This document shows positions 1 to 6,216 of a DNA stretch of 13,234 bases, in pieces. The position numbers were made by a program, and so were the translations under genes. Source of the DNA: DAORHV01 sp964448405 (GTDB lineage: Bacteria > Patescibacteriota > Gracilibacteria > Peribacterales > Peribacteraceae); NCBI GenBank assembly GCA_964448405.1, contig CAYUVW010000034.1, positions 1-13,234 on the forward strand. Reading direction: 5' to 3'. The notes beneath the pieces are model-generated. The model saw only the letters and a program-made list of their open reading frames with translations, was not told the DNA's origin and searched no databases. The number at the start of each line of letters is the position of its first letter. The first letter of the stretch is position 1.

Positions 1-479
1 CGACCAAGAAGACGAGCGGCGTGCGCATCGCCGCTTCGCAAATCAGCAGTGACTACTTAAGCCTTGCCGACCGTGAAAGCATTACATCGTTCCTCAGCAC
101 CAAAAAGGCATTCGCCGCCGCACTGAAGGAATCGAACTGGGACAAACAGGACATCGACGTTCTGGAGTGCCATGACTGCTTCTCCATTGCTTCGCTCATT
201 CACCTGGAAGACATGGGCTACTGCCGGCCCGGCGAAGCCGTACGGATTTTTGAGCAGGGCGACACCGACGTCGACGGCACACTGCCCATGAACTGCAGCG
301 GCGGACTGAAAGCCTGCGGCCACCCGATTGGGGCCACCGGCGTGAAACAGGTGCTCGATATTTGGAAACAACTCTCCGGCAAAGCCCCGAACCAAGTGCA
401 GAACGCCAAGCGCGGACTCGCTCATAACCTGGGCGGCGTCGGCGCCACCTGCACATTGCATCTTCTCGAAACCGCCTAA
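1..479 (+). CDS. Thiolase, SCP-x/acetoacetyl-CoA type, C-terminal part (5' end outside window)
   Basis: The gene enters from the left edge and ends in TAA at 477-479; reading from base 3, about 158 codons are visible. This is the C-terminal thiolase half: HDCFS at 171-185 matches the active-site His loop of SCP-x thiolases, and GLKACGHPIGATG at 304-342 is the conserved C-terminal thiolase motif with its catalytic GHP histidine. LAHNLGGVGATC near the end is the final core strand motif. The nucleophilic Cys would lie upstream of the window. The family makes or cleaves acetoacetyl-CoA or longer 3-ketoacyl-CoA. The next gene starts 2 bp after the stop and begins with a DUF35 OB-fold, the usual partner of this subfamily. 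That pairing favours an archaeal-style acetoacetyl-CoA thiolase of the mevalonate route, which is inference. HMG-CoA synthase would be expected upstream. Confidence 0.88.
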   Translation, partial: TKKTSGVRIAASQISSDYLSLADRESITSFLSTKKAFAAALKESNWDKQDIDVLECHDCFSIASLIHLEDMGYCRPGEAVRIFEQGDTDVDGTLPMNCSGGLKACGHPIGATGVKQVLDIWKQLSGKAPNQVQNAKRGLAHNLGGVGATCTLHLLETA

Positions 480-481
480 CC

Positions 482-1393
482 ATGCCAAACCGCATCCCCG
501 CTCTCCACCGGCGCACCAAGCAACTTACCAAGACCGAGCTGAAGCCCGGGACGATTGTAAGTTTCACCACCATTCAGCACCCGCCGGCCGGTTTCGGCAG
601 CGAGCCGTACACCGTGGCGCTTGTGGAGCTGGCCGATGGCAAGCGTGTCTGCGCACAGCTGACCAAAGAGAGCGCGACGCCGGTCATCGGCGCCCATGTG
701 GTGCCGTGCATGCGACGCATCCGCACCATGGAGAACGGATTGTTCGTGAATGACATGAAGTACGAAGTGGTGGATTCGTCATCGCTGCCGATCATTGATT
801 TCAAGTGCTACGTCTTGGCACTCACCGGACCATCCGGCGTCGGCAAAACGACCATCACGCGTTCGTTGATGGGCGTCATGCGCAGCTACTGCGAGCAAGT
901 ACCGATTTATACGACTCGCGCCAAGAAGAAAGGCGACGTAGAACCCTATGTGCATGTAGATGCAGCCAAATTCGATGCCATGCTCAAGAGCGGCGAAATC
1001 ATTGCGCAAACGCACATGGAATCGGCAACCGAAGTACGCAAATACGGCTATCGCAAGCAGGATATCCAGGCGATTTGGGCCAAGTCCAAACTGCCGGTGG
1101 TCGTGACCGATATTCATCTCTTGCAGGGACTCTCGCACCAACTTGGACGCCGTGCGATTCTCAGTTGCGGCCTGCTGCCACCCGGCAACAGTCATCGCCG
1201 TCGCTTGAGTGCATTGCTCCACCGCATGCGCACCCGCGGTCGCGAGACTGCAGCGCAAATCAAGGAGCGCCTGAAGACGGCCACGAAGGATCTGACTGCA
1301 TTCGAAACCTACAGTCACCTGTTTGATCACATGGTGGTGAACGACAAGCTCGACGTGTGCCTGGAGAATATTACGAAGATCGTAAAGCGTTAG
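482..1393 (+). CDS. DUF35 OB-fold fused to guanylate-kinase-like P-loop domain
   Basis: 303 residues in one uninterrupted frame. Residues about 21-97 read as the C-terminal OB-fold of DUF35 acyl-CoA-associated proteins: PGTIVSFTTIQHPPAGFG, then YTVALVELADGKRVCAQL, then VIGAHVVPCMRRI. The usual N-terminal zinc ribbon is absent; no CxxC pairs occur in the short leader. Residues about 108-303 look like guanylate kinase: P-loop GPSGVGKT (116-123), YTTR (143-146) as in the GMP-binding TTR, YVHVD (156-160), GE (171-172), YGY (188-190), DIHLLQG (210-216) like DIDxQG, and a LID-like Arg-rich stretch RRRLSALLHRMRTRG (239-253) followed by VVND. The domain is close to full guanylate kinase length. The gene follows the thiolase by 2 bp and is presumably translated with it. 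Whether the kinase domain phosphorylates GMP is not shown. No Shine-Dalgarno site precedes the ATG. Confidence 0.82.
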   Translation: MPNRIPALHRRTKQLTKTELKPGTIVSFTTIQHPPAGFGSEPYTVALVELADGKRVCAQLTKESATPVIGAHVVPCMRRIRTMENGLFVNDMKYEVVDSSSLPIIDFKCYVLALTGPSGVGKTTITRSLMGVMRSYCEQVPIYTTRAKKKGDVEPYVHVDAAKFDAMLKSGEIIAQTHMESATEVRKYGYRKQDIQAIWAKSKLPVVVTDIHLLQGLSHQLGRRAILSCGLLPPGNSHRRRLSALLHRMRTRGRETAAQIKERLKTATKDLTAFETYSHLFDHMVVNDKLDVCLENITKIVKR

Positions 1394-1980
1394 GCGCTCT
1401 CGTTCGGAGTATCGCGCTTTCCGCGCGGCTTCGCCACGAAAACTTTCACATCGTTCACGGTGCCGGTGCGAACCGCACTGTCGATTTTATCCAGGAAGTG
1501 CTTAATGTCGGTGGCGTACTTCAAGCCCGGAAACGAGGCTTGGCGCTGTGCGTCGGCAGTGCCGTAGCGGACGATGAGGTGCTTTACTCCGAATGCGATT
1601 TCCAGCAACCCGCCCTTCTTCGTGGCGCTCTCCTGGTACTGACTCCATTTCACCGTCTTCATGGATTTGAGTGAAAAGGGGCCGGGCTCCTGAAGGAGAA
1701 TGCGATCGTTGGTCACACGCAACGCGGCCTTCTGCCATAAGGAATGGCGCAACCAACAGAGTCCTGCAAACAAGATGCCAACAATCACAATGCCGATTTG
1801 CCACGGCAAAAACGTATCGAACGCCACCCAGAAACCGCCGAGCAACACGAACGACAACATTGTGCCGGCCACCAGCGATTCAACGGCTGCCCGGGCAATA
1901 CCTCGGACAAGCACCGGGACTCCGGGAGTCATTTTCAGAAGCAAACGCTCGCCGTCGTGCAGGTAGCTGCGGTCATCCAT
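1390..1980 (-). CDS. Small membrane protein with bacterial PH-like domain
   Basis: 196 residues from the ATG at 1980. The frame stays open to an ATG at 2049, but the added 23 codons cover two hairpins and a promoter-like site, so I chose the inner start. Two hydrophobic helices (about 34-54 and 60-80) are followed by a domain typical of bacterial PH-like proteins (YdbS/YdbT type): ALRVTNDRILLQEPGPF (86-102), then KTVKWSQYQES, then LLEIAFGVKHLIVRYG (125-140). The tail (about 166-196) is hydrophilic and basic. The layout suggests an inner-membrane protein with a cytosolic PH domain of unknown role. It follows two glycosyltransferases on the same strand but has its own candidate extended -10 element. 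Its stop codon overlaps that of the convergent upstream neighbour by 4 bases (TTAG at 1390-1393). Confidence 0.72.
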   Translation of the reverse strand: MDDRSYLHDGERLLLKMTPGVPVLVRGIARAAVESLVAGTMLSFVLLGGFWVAFDTFLPWQIGIVIVGILFAGLCWLRHSLWQKAALRVTNDRILLQEPGPFSLKSMKTVKWSQYQESATKKGGLLEIAFGVKHLIVRYGTADAQRQASFPGLKYATDIKHFLDKIDSAVRTGTVNDVKVFVAKPRGKRDTPNESA

Positions 1981-1992
1981 GGAAAAATGATA
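1981..1992 (-). promoter_or_regulatory. Candidate extended -10 element for the PH-domain gene (leaderless)
   Basis: On the minus strand TGGTATCAT ends 6 bases before the ATG at 1980. TATCAT matches the -10 consensus at 5 of 6 positions and carries an upstream TGn. Usual spacing would put the transcription start on or next to the A of the ATG. No good -35 is seen. Read by eye only. Confidence 0.4.
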
Positions 1993-2011
1993 CCAGTGTT
2001 TGTTTCCCGTA

Positions 2012-2054
2012 GCTGCGACATCGTGTCGCAGCGGACCCCGGGACACCATGTCCC
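2012..2054. repeat. Two adjacent perfect hairpins in intergenic gap
   Basis: GCTGCGACA (2012-2020) pairs with TGTCGCAGC (2024-2032) around TCG, and GGGACA (2040-2045) pairs with TGTCCC (2049-2054) around CCA. They lie between the end of the GT4 gene at 2068 and the start of the PH-domain gene at 1980, both on the minus strand. No T-run follows on the minus strand, so a classical intrinsic terminator is not supported. A factor-dependent terminator, an mRNA 3'-end stabiliser or a protein-binding site would fit. Confidence 0.6.
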
Positions 2055-2067
2055 AGATGCGGCCATC

Positions 2068-3144
2068 TTAGAAAGCGTCGTACACAGCCGCGTATTTCGC
2101 AGCAATCACATTCCAATCGTATTGTTCTTTGCCCTGCTTCGCCGATGATGAGAGCATCTCGCGCAGCGATTTGTCGGTGAGTACGCGCTTGAGTGAAGCG
2201 GCGGCGGCCTGAACGTCATCGGAAGGCACGAGCAAGCCATTCAGTCCATCCGCAACGATATCCGAAATGCCACCGACCTTGGTGGCGACGACCGCGCATC
2301 CGGCGGCCTGAGCTTCAAGGAACACGTTGCCAAATGCCTCGCTGCGCGACAGGCCGCAGAACACTTCGGCTTGGGCGAATTCATCGTACGCGGCCGCAGG
2401 CGAAACTTTGCCGACGAACTCCACCCGCTCCTGAAGATTCAGATTCTCCACCTGTTGCTCAAGTACGGGTCGCAATGAACCGTCGCCGACAATCCGCAAA
2501 TGCACCTTCGGGTCTGCACTCTGCACCAGAATGCCAAATGCTGAAATCAGCGTATCGACGCCTTTCATGGATTCCAGCCTGCAGAGCGAAAGAATACGGC
2601 CGGGAATCTTCTCGTGAAAACGACACGTCTCTTGAATGGCCTTCAACGGAATGCCGTTGGGAATAAGCTCCACATCATTGCGACCCAGTGTGCGAGCGCG
2701 ACGGATCAGCGTAGAACTGATGGCAGTGATCTTGTGCGCGGAACGATGCATGAGGCCAAGCAACAAACTCGTGTTGGTGCTTTGCAGGGTCAGCATCCGC
2801 TTTGCCGACGGCACAAGGTAGCGGCAGAACACCAATGCCAAGCCTGCGTACGATTCAAGAACCGCATGCACGATATGCGGCTTGCAGGTGCGCGCCACAA
2901 GCGGCGCCAACAGCGGGAAAAGGTACTTATCGAAGCCCAATCCAATGCCAACACGAATCACCGTAATGCCCTGCACGACATCGCGACGGGCCAACCCCTT
3001 CGGTAATCGCGAATCCGACAAGCTGGTGATGATCGTAAGGTCGTATGTGTCGCGCAAACACAGTGCCACCTCTTCCACCATGGCTTCGGCACCACTGCGA
3101 TGTGGCGAGAGAAATGCCGACAGAATGACGATGCGTTTCTTCAT
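2068..3144 (-). CDS. Glycosyltransferase family 4 (GT-B)
   Basis: 358 residues, full length for the family. The N-terminal Rossmann half starts RIVILSAFLSPHRSGAEAMV, with the glycine-containing acceptor loop of GT4 enzymes. The C-terminal donor domain has IPNGI (161-165), a LCRLESMKGVDTLI stretch (187-200) holding the conserved Arg and Lys, VGDG (219-222), and the E-x7-E signature in SEAFGNVFLE (E269 and E277), followed by GG and G-N-G-LL nucleotide-sugar contacts. It is a retaining transferase using an NDP-sugar, probably cytosolic or peripheral to the membrane. Sugar and acceptor cannot be read from the sequence. It overlaps the preceding gene by ATGA (3141-3144), so the two are translationally coupled and probably add successive sugars to one glycan. 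Confidence 0.92.
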   Translation of the reverse strand: MKKRIVILSAFLSPHRSGAEAMVEEVALCLRDTYDLTIITSLSDSRLPKGLARRDVVQGITVIRVGIGLGFDKYLFPLLAPLVARTCKPHIVHAVLESYAGLALVFCRYLVPSAKRMLTLQSTNTSLLLGLMHRSAHKITAISSTLIRRARTLGRNDVELIPNGIPLKAIQETCRFHEKIPGRILSLCRLESMKGVDTLISAFGILVQSADPKVHLRIVGDGSLRPVLEQQVENLNLQERVEFVGKVSPAAAYDEFAQAEVFCGLSRSEAFGNVFLEAQAAGCAVVATKVGGISDIVADGLNGLLVPSDDVQAAAASLKRVLTDKSLREMLSSSAKQGKEQYDWNVIAAKYAAVYDAF

Positions 3145-4286
3145 GCGTTTGGAACGGAAGCCGGGCCGCCAATCCAGCCGTCGAACAAGGCACCGTACTG
3201 TTTGCCAACGACCTCCCAGCTGAACACGCTTTCAATGCGCGCACGCGCGGCGACTCCTAATGCCCTCATTTTATGCGGGTCGCCGAGCAAGCGGCGGATG
3301 TGCGCCTCCAGTGCGGCGCGGTCACCAGGATTGAAGAGGAATCCGGACACGCCGTTTTGAATGAGGAATGCGTTGCCGCCGACGTCGGACGCAATGCACG
3401 CGCAGCCGCTCGACATGGCTTCCATGAGCGCGTTGCTCAGGCCCTCGGAGTAACTGGGCAGCACGAAGATATCGCTCTCGCCGAGCACGGTCGGAATGTC
3501 TTTGCGCAACCCCGTGAACGTGACGGTGCTGGCATATTTCAGTACCAACTCATGCCCTGGCTTGTACCAACCGACGACGCGGAAATGCACCGTGGGGAAT
3601 TCTCGTTTCAGTTTGTCGGCAACGGCAACGAAGTCATCCACACCCTTCACGGATTCCAGGCGCCCCACATACGTGACCGTGACGCCCTTCTTCCCGCGCT
3701 CCGGGCTGGATCCGTACGGCTTGGGGTCGATGCCCGTGGGAATGACTTGGGATTTTCCAGCAATCAGCAATTGCTTCAGAACGGCTTCCGGCTGCGGATG
3801 GAAAAACACCACGCGGTTGGCAGCCAAGAGAAGAAGCCAGCCCAGCGTCCATGCATAGATGGCGCTGCACATTTGGAACAACTTTCCTCTTCCCCACCAC
3901 GTGATGCCGACCAGCGCATCGGTAATGAGCAAGACCCGGTGACCGGTGAGCCGCAACGGAAGCAGTGCGATGGAACTCCAGAACAAGACCTTGTTGACCA
4001 CGATAACGTCGGGCTTCAGTTCGCGCGCCAGCTTCACGGCCTTCACGCTGAAGCCGAGTGCGATTCCGTAATTCCACGGGTCAGGCAGGAACACATCCTG
4101 CACACGATGAATGGTGAGTGTATCCGATACCCGTTCAACCGTGCGGGTCCCACCGGCGGTCGGCCCCATACACAGTACGTGCACGTGGTACCCGATACGC
4201 TGCCACAGCTCAGCCATGTTCACCGTACTGACCATCCAGCGGTGGTCTTCCTTCCAGTACGGGCTGATGAGGAGGATTGTTCGCAT
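3141..4286 (-). CDS. Glycosyltransferase family 4 (GT-B)
   Basis: 381 residues. The N-terminal half begins RTILLISPYWKEDHRWMVS. A hydrophobic stretch (about 143-160, YAWTLGWLLLLAANRVVFF) probably packs on the membrane, as in enzymes that use lipid-linked acceptors. The donor half shows IPTGID (182-187), VGRLESVKGVDDF (207-219), and the E-x7-E motif at E281/E289 in SEGLSNALMEAM, then GG before an F-L-x-x-G loop. The fold and motifs are clear; the substrate is not. The TGA stop is shared with the start of the next transferase. The start lies 52 bp after the upstream membrane-protein gene on the same strand, so one transcript is likely, unless the palindromes in that gap stop or regulate it. The terminal residues (GGPASVPNA) form a short tail. 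Confidence 0.92.
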   Translation of the reverse strand: MRTILLISPYWKEDHRWMVSTVNMAELWQRIGYHVHVLCMGPTAGGTRTVERVSDTLTIHRVQDVFLPDPWNYGIALGFSVKAVKLARELKPDVIVVNKVLFWSSIALLPLRLTGHRVLLITDALVGITWWGRGKLFQMCSAIYAWTLGWLLLLAANRVVFFHPQPEAVLKQLLIAGKSQVIPTGIDPKPYGSSPERGKKGVTVTYVGRLESVKGVDDFVAVADKLKREFPTVHFRVVGWYKPGHELVLKYASTVTFTGLRKDIPTVLGESDIFVLPSYSEGLSNALMEAMSSGCACIASDVGGNAFLIQNGVSGFLFNPGDRAALEAHIRRLLGDPHKMRALGVAARARIESVFSWEVVGKQYGALFDGWIGGPASVPNA

Positions 4287-4294
4287 AAAGAAGC

Positions 4295-4325
4295 CACGCT
4301 AGCGTGACACGACGCTTCGCGAAGC
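4295..4325. repeat. Pair of 12-bp perfect palindromes
   Basis: CACGCTAGCGTG (4295-4306) and GCTTCGCGAAGC (4314-4325) are both perfect palindromes, separated by 7 bp, in the 52-bp gap between the two-helix membrane-protein gene and the first GT4. They could be operator half-sites or small RNA hairpins. There is no T-tract on the minus strand to support a terminator. Confidence 0.6.
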
Positions 4326-4338
4326 GCAATCGCAGCGA

Positions 4339-4776
4339 CTAGAACGAGTCGGCGATCGTCTGGAACACCGCCTTCATGATTTTGTCCGTCAGGGACGGCT
4401 CGGCTGCCGTATTTTCGGAAGCGGCGGCATGTGTCTGCTCCTCTTGTGCGGCAACGGCATCGACCTGTTTCTTGCGCTCTATCCCGCTCAATGCGGGCTT
4501 TACCGCTTCCTCCATGTCAGATTTAGACGGCAAGTGATTGAAGTGATCGACGATGTCGCGTGCAACCTTTCCTTCTTCCGGCGGCAAGACGGATAATGTC
4601 TGTTCATTCAAAACGTAGTGCCGAATGATGGGTGCACCCACATACCAGGTGAGCATGCCGAACAGAATGACAAAGAGTACGTAGGCGACGTTTTTCGCCA
4701 CTTGTAGTGCATAGAGCCCTGCAACACCCAAGACCAGAAATAGTGCGATGGGGATGATGAAGCTGATGTTCAACAT
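4339..4776 (-). CDS. Unrecognised two-helix membrane protein
   Basis: 145 residues from the ATG at 4776. An upstream in-frame ATG at 4806 precedes the candidate -10 box and is unlikely to be used. Two hydrophobic helices (about 4-25 and 28-50) form a hairpin in the membrane. The remaining 95 residues are hydrophilic: a PPEEGK turn, then probable amphipathic helices (VARDIVDHFNHL, 71-82, and MEEAVKPALSGIERKKQVDAV, written here as 88-108), then an Ala/Glu-rich linker (about 108-125) and a short C-terminal helix TDKIMKAVFQTIADSF. I do not recognise a family. It heads the glycosyltransferase operon, so a role near the membrane in surface-glycan assembly is possible but only by location. Confidence 0.65.
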   Translation of the reverse strand: MLNISFIIPIALFLVLGVAGLYALQVAKNVAYVLFVILFGMLTWYVGAPIIRHYVLNEQTLSVLPPEEGKVARDIVDHFNHLPSKSDMEEAVKPALSGIERKKQVDAVAAQEEQTHAAASENTAAEPSLTDKIMKAVFQTIADSF

Positions 4777-4797
4777 GAGGGAGTTTTTGTTTAAATT

Positions 4798-4826
4798 ATT
4801 ATACAATAATTATTGATTTTACACAA
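4798..4826 (-). promoter_or_regulatory. Candidate sigma-70-type promoter of the glycosyltransferase operon
   Basis: Minus strand: TTGTGT (4826-4821) as a weak -35, a 17-bp spacer, then a perfect TATAAT (4803-4798). Transcription would start near 4791, leaving about 15 nt of leader before the ATG at 4776. The surrounding AT-rich stretch stands out from the G+C-rich neighbourhood. Confidence 0.6.
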
Positions 4827-4985
4827 TATCTATGGCTCTGGGAGTACTTTGGCGACCTTGCCATTCCTATTTTTTCGTGGACTGATGCGGTATTTCGTCA
4901 CCTAGACGAACTTCGGAATTCCTTGTGCTACGCATACGGACGACCATGCAGGAAACTAGCTTCGTTTCTTTCCCCCATATTCTCC

Positions 4986-5180
4986 ATGGAGACCCCTACA
5001 CCTCAAACGTCTGAAGTACTCAAGACCGAAGTCTTGGACAGCGCGACGATCCGACAGCTTCAGCTGGAAGCATCGCGTATGCAGCTACGCATGAACGAAC
5101 TGACCGGCGACGAGCACGCTCGCTACGAAGAAGTCATGCGCACGCTGAAGGCAAATGGCGCCGACGACTGGGGTGACTAA
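4986..5180 (+). CDS. Small orphan protein, 64 residues
   Basis: METPTPQTSEVLKTEV at the start, then a largely helical, charged region (ATIRQLQLEASRMQLRMNEL and HARYEEVMRTLKANG) and an acidic end, ADDWGD. It has no membrane segment, signal peptide or cysteine. I do not recognise the family. The frame stays open upstream to 4923, but the added residues have no initiation signal, so I chose the ATG at 4986. A C/T-rich stretch (TTCTCC) and no Shine-Dalgarno site precede it. It is divergent from the membrane-protein operon across about 210 bp, and its stop overlaps the stop of the convergent DUF2304 gene by 4 bases. It may be a small cytosolic coiled-coil or binding protein. That it is a gene rests on clean non-overlapping placement and composition. 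Confidence 0.55.
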   Translation: METPTPQTSEVLKTEVLDSATIRQLQLEASRMQLRMNELTGDEHARYEEVMRTLKANGADDWGD

Positions 5181-5542
5181 GCTTGGCCTTGGTCCTGCGG
5201 CGCACGAGCGATTTTGGCATCGTGCAACGATTCGTCACGAACGATCTTCACGATACGCTGCTCCAATTCCTCGATACGAATCACCATGTAGAACACAATG
5301 AAGAACAGAATGCCGAGCGCACTGATGACGGCGGCATTCTCGTTCTTCTTGATGCCGGTTACTGCGCTTAAGTACTGCAAATTGCCCGGGAACAATGCGA
5401 TATACCCCAACGCTCCCCAGAACACCGTCCACAGCACGCCTTCCCACACCGTTTTACGCTGACGCATGACCAGACTCCATGCGTACGCAAGCATGAGGAG
5501 CGAGAACAACGGAACGACGATTTGGTACGGCGTGATTTCCAT
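5177..5542 (-). CDS. DUF2304 family membrane protein
   Basis: 121 residues with three hydrophobic helices (about 7-25, 33-51, 70-89) and a cytosolic coiled-coil-like end (IRIEELEQRIVKIVRDESL, 88-106). The W-E-G-VLW between helices 1 and 2, the LFPGNLQYLSAVTGI loop and the IEELEQRI end are typical of DUF2304. Members are commonly encoded beside GT2 enzymes that load sugars onto polyprenyl phosphate. Here the GT2 gene ends 5 bp upstream on the same strand, giving the same arrangement. The molecular function is not known to me; a membrane partner or anchor for the GT2 is the simplest reading. It is the last gene of the cassette and overlaps the convergent small gene by CTAA at 5177-5180, so no terminator can lie between them. 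Confidence 0.8.
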   Translation of the reverse strand: MEITPYQIVVPLFSLLMLAYAWSLVMRQRKTVWEGVLWTVFWGALGYIALFPGNLQYLSAVTGIKKNENAAVISALGILFFIVFYMVIRIEELEQRIVKIVRDESLHDAKIARAPQDQGQA

Positions 5543-5547
5543 AAGCG

Positions 5548-6216
5548 TTAGCGCAAGAAGGAGCGTAGCAGAATTTTACAGGCCGTGCGTATGCCGTTGG
5601 CAAACGACTGACCCTTCGCCAGCGTGTATTCGGAGTACATGACTTTGGATGGTACGGAAACCACGACCCAGCGGTACTGCGCTGCTTCGCGGATGATTTC
5701 GGTGCAGAATTCGAAACCGCGCATTTTCAAATCAATCTGCTTCAGTGCGCGCGGACCGAACACTTTGAATCCGCACTGTGTATCCGGCAACAGCATGCCG
5801 GTGACAATGAACGTGAGAGCGTTACCGGCTGCATTGAAAATGCGGCGGATCATCGGAATGGAATTCTTGCCACCGAAGCGATTGGCAATCACCAGGTCGG
5901 CATTGCGTTCGGTCAGTACGTTCAACAACTGCGGAATGTCGCGGGCATCGTGCTGACCGTCGGCATCGATGGTAATGACGACGTCGAAACCCAAGCGACG
6001 CGCTGCCTCGATACCGGTCATGGTGGCGGCACCCGCGCCGCAGTTTTCGGCATGACGAATGACAATTGCGCCGGCGTGCTCGGCCACGGCAGCGGTGGTA
6101 TCCGACGAGCCGTCGTCGACCACGATGCAGCGCTCCACGAACGCCTGGCAGCCGCGCACGACCGCATCCACCCGAGTGGCTTCGTTATACGCCGGAATCA
6201 CGGTACAGACGCGCAT
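5548..6216 (-). CDS. GT2 glycosyltransferase, polyprenyl-phosphate sugar synthase type
   Basis: 222 residues, the length of single-domain dolichyl-phosphate-mannose-synthase-like enzymes. The GT-A motifs are all present: VIPAYNEA (6-13), IVVDDGSSDTT (31-41), ITIDADGQHD (81-90) with the DxD metal site, then ANRFGGK and DTQCGFKVF in the acceptor half. No transmembrane helices follow the catalytic domain, so a separate membrane partner is expected; the DUF2304 gene 5 bp downstream may supply it. The family moves a sugar from UDP- or GDP-sugar to polyprenyl phosphate on the cytosolic face. The ATG shares a base with the TAA of the GT-C-like gene (ATTA at 6215-6218 on the plus strand), giving a tight operon in which the GT2 product would feed the GT-C enzyme. 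Confidence 0.9.
   Translation of the reverse strand: MRVCTVIPAYNEATRVDAVVRGCQAFVERCIVVDDGSSDTTAAVAEHAGAIVIRHAENCGAGAATMTGIEAARRLGFDVVITIDADGQHDARDIPQLLNVLTERNADLVIANRFGGKNSIPMIRRIFNAAGNALTFIVTGMLLPDTQCGFKVFGPRALKQIDLKMRGFEFCTEIIREAAQYRWVVVSVPSKVMYSEYTLAKGQSFANGIRTACKILLRSFLR

Noticed and set aside
3273..4307. 344-codon plus-strand open frame opposite the second GT4 gene
   Set aside because: The minus strand carries a full set of GT-B motifs; the plus frame has a low-hydrophobicity, shadow-like composition.
4858..4886. TTGCCA with a 17-bp spacer and ACTGAT as promoter of the 64-residue gene
   Set aside because: The -10 matches at only 3 of 6 positions and the site lies about 100 bp from the start codon; too weak to list.
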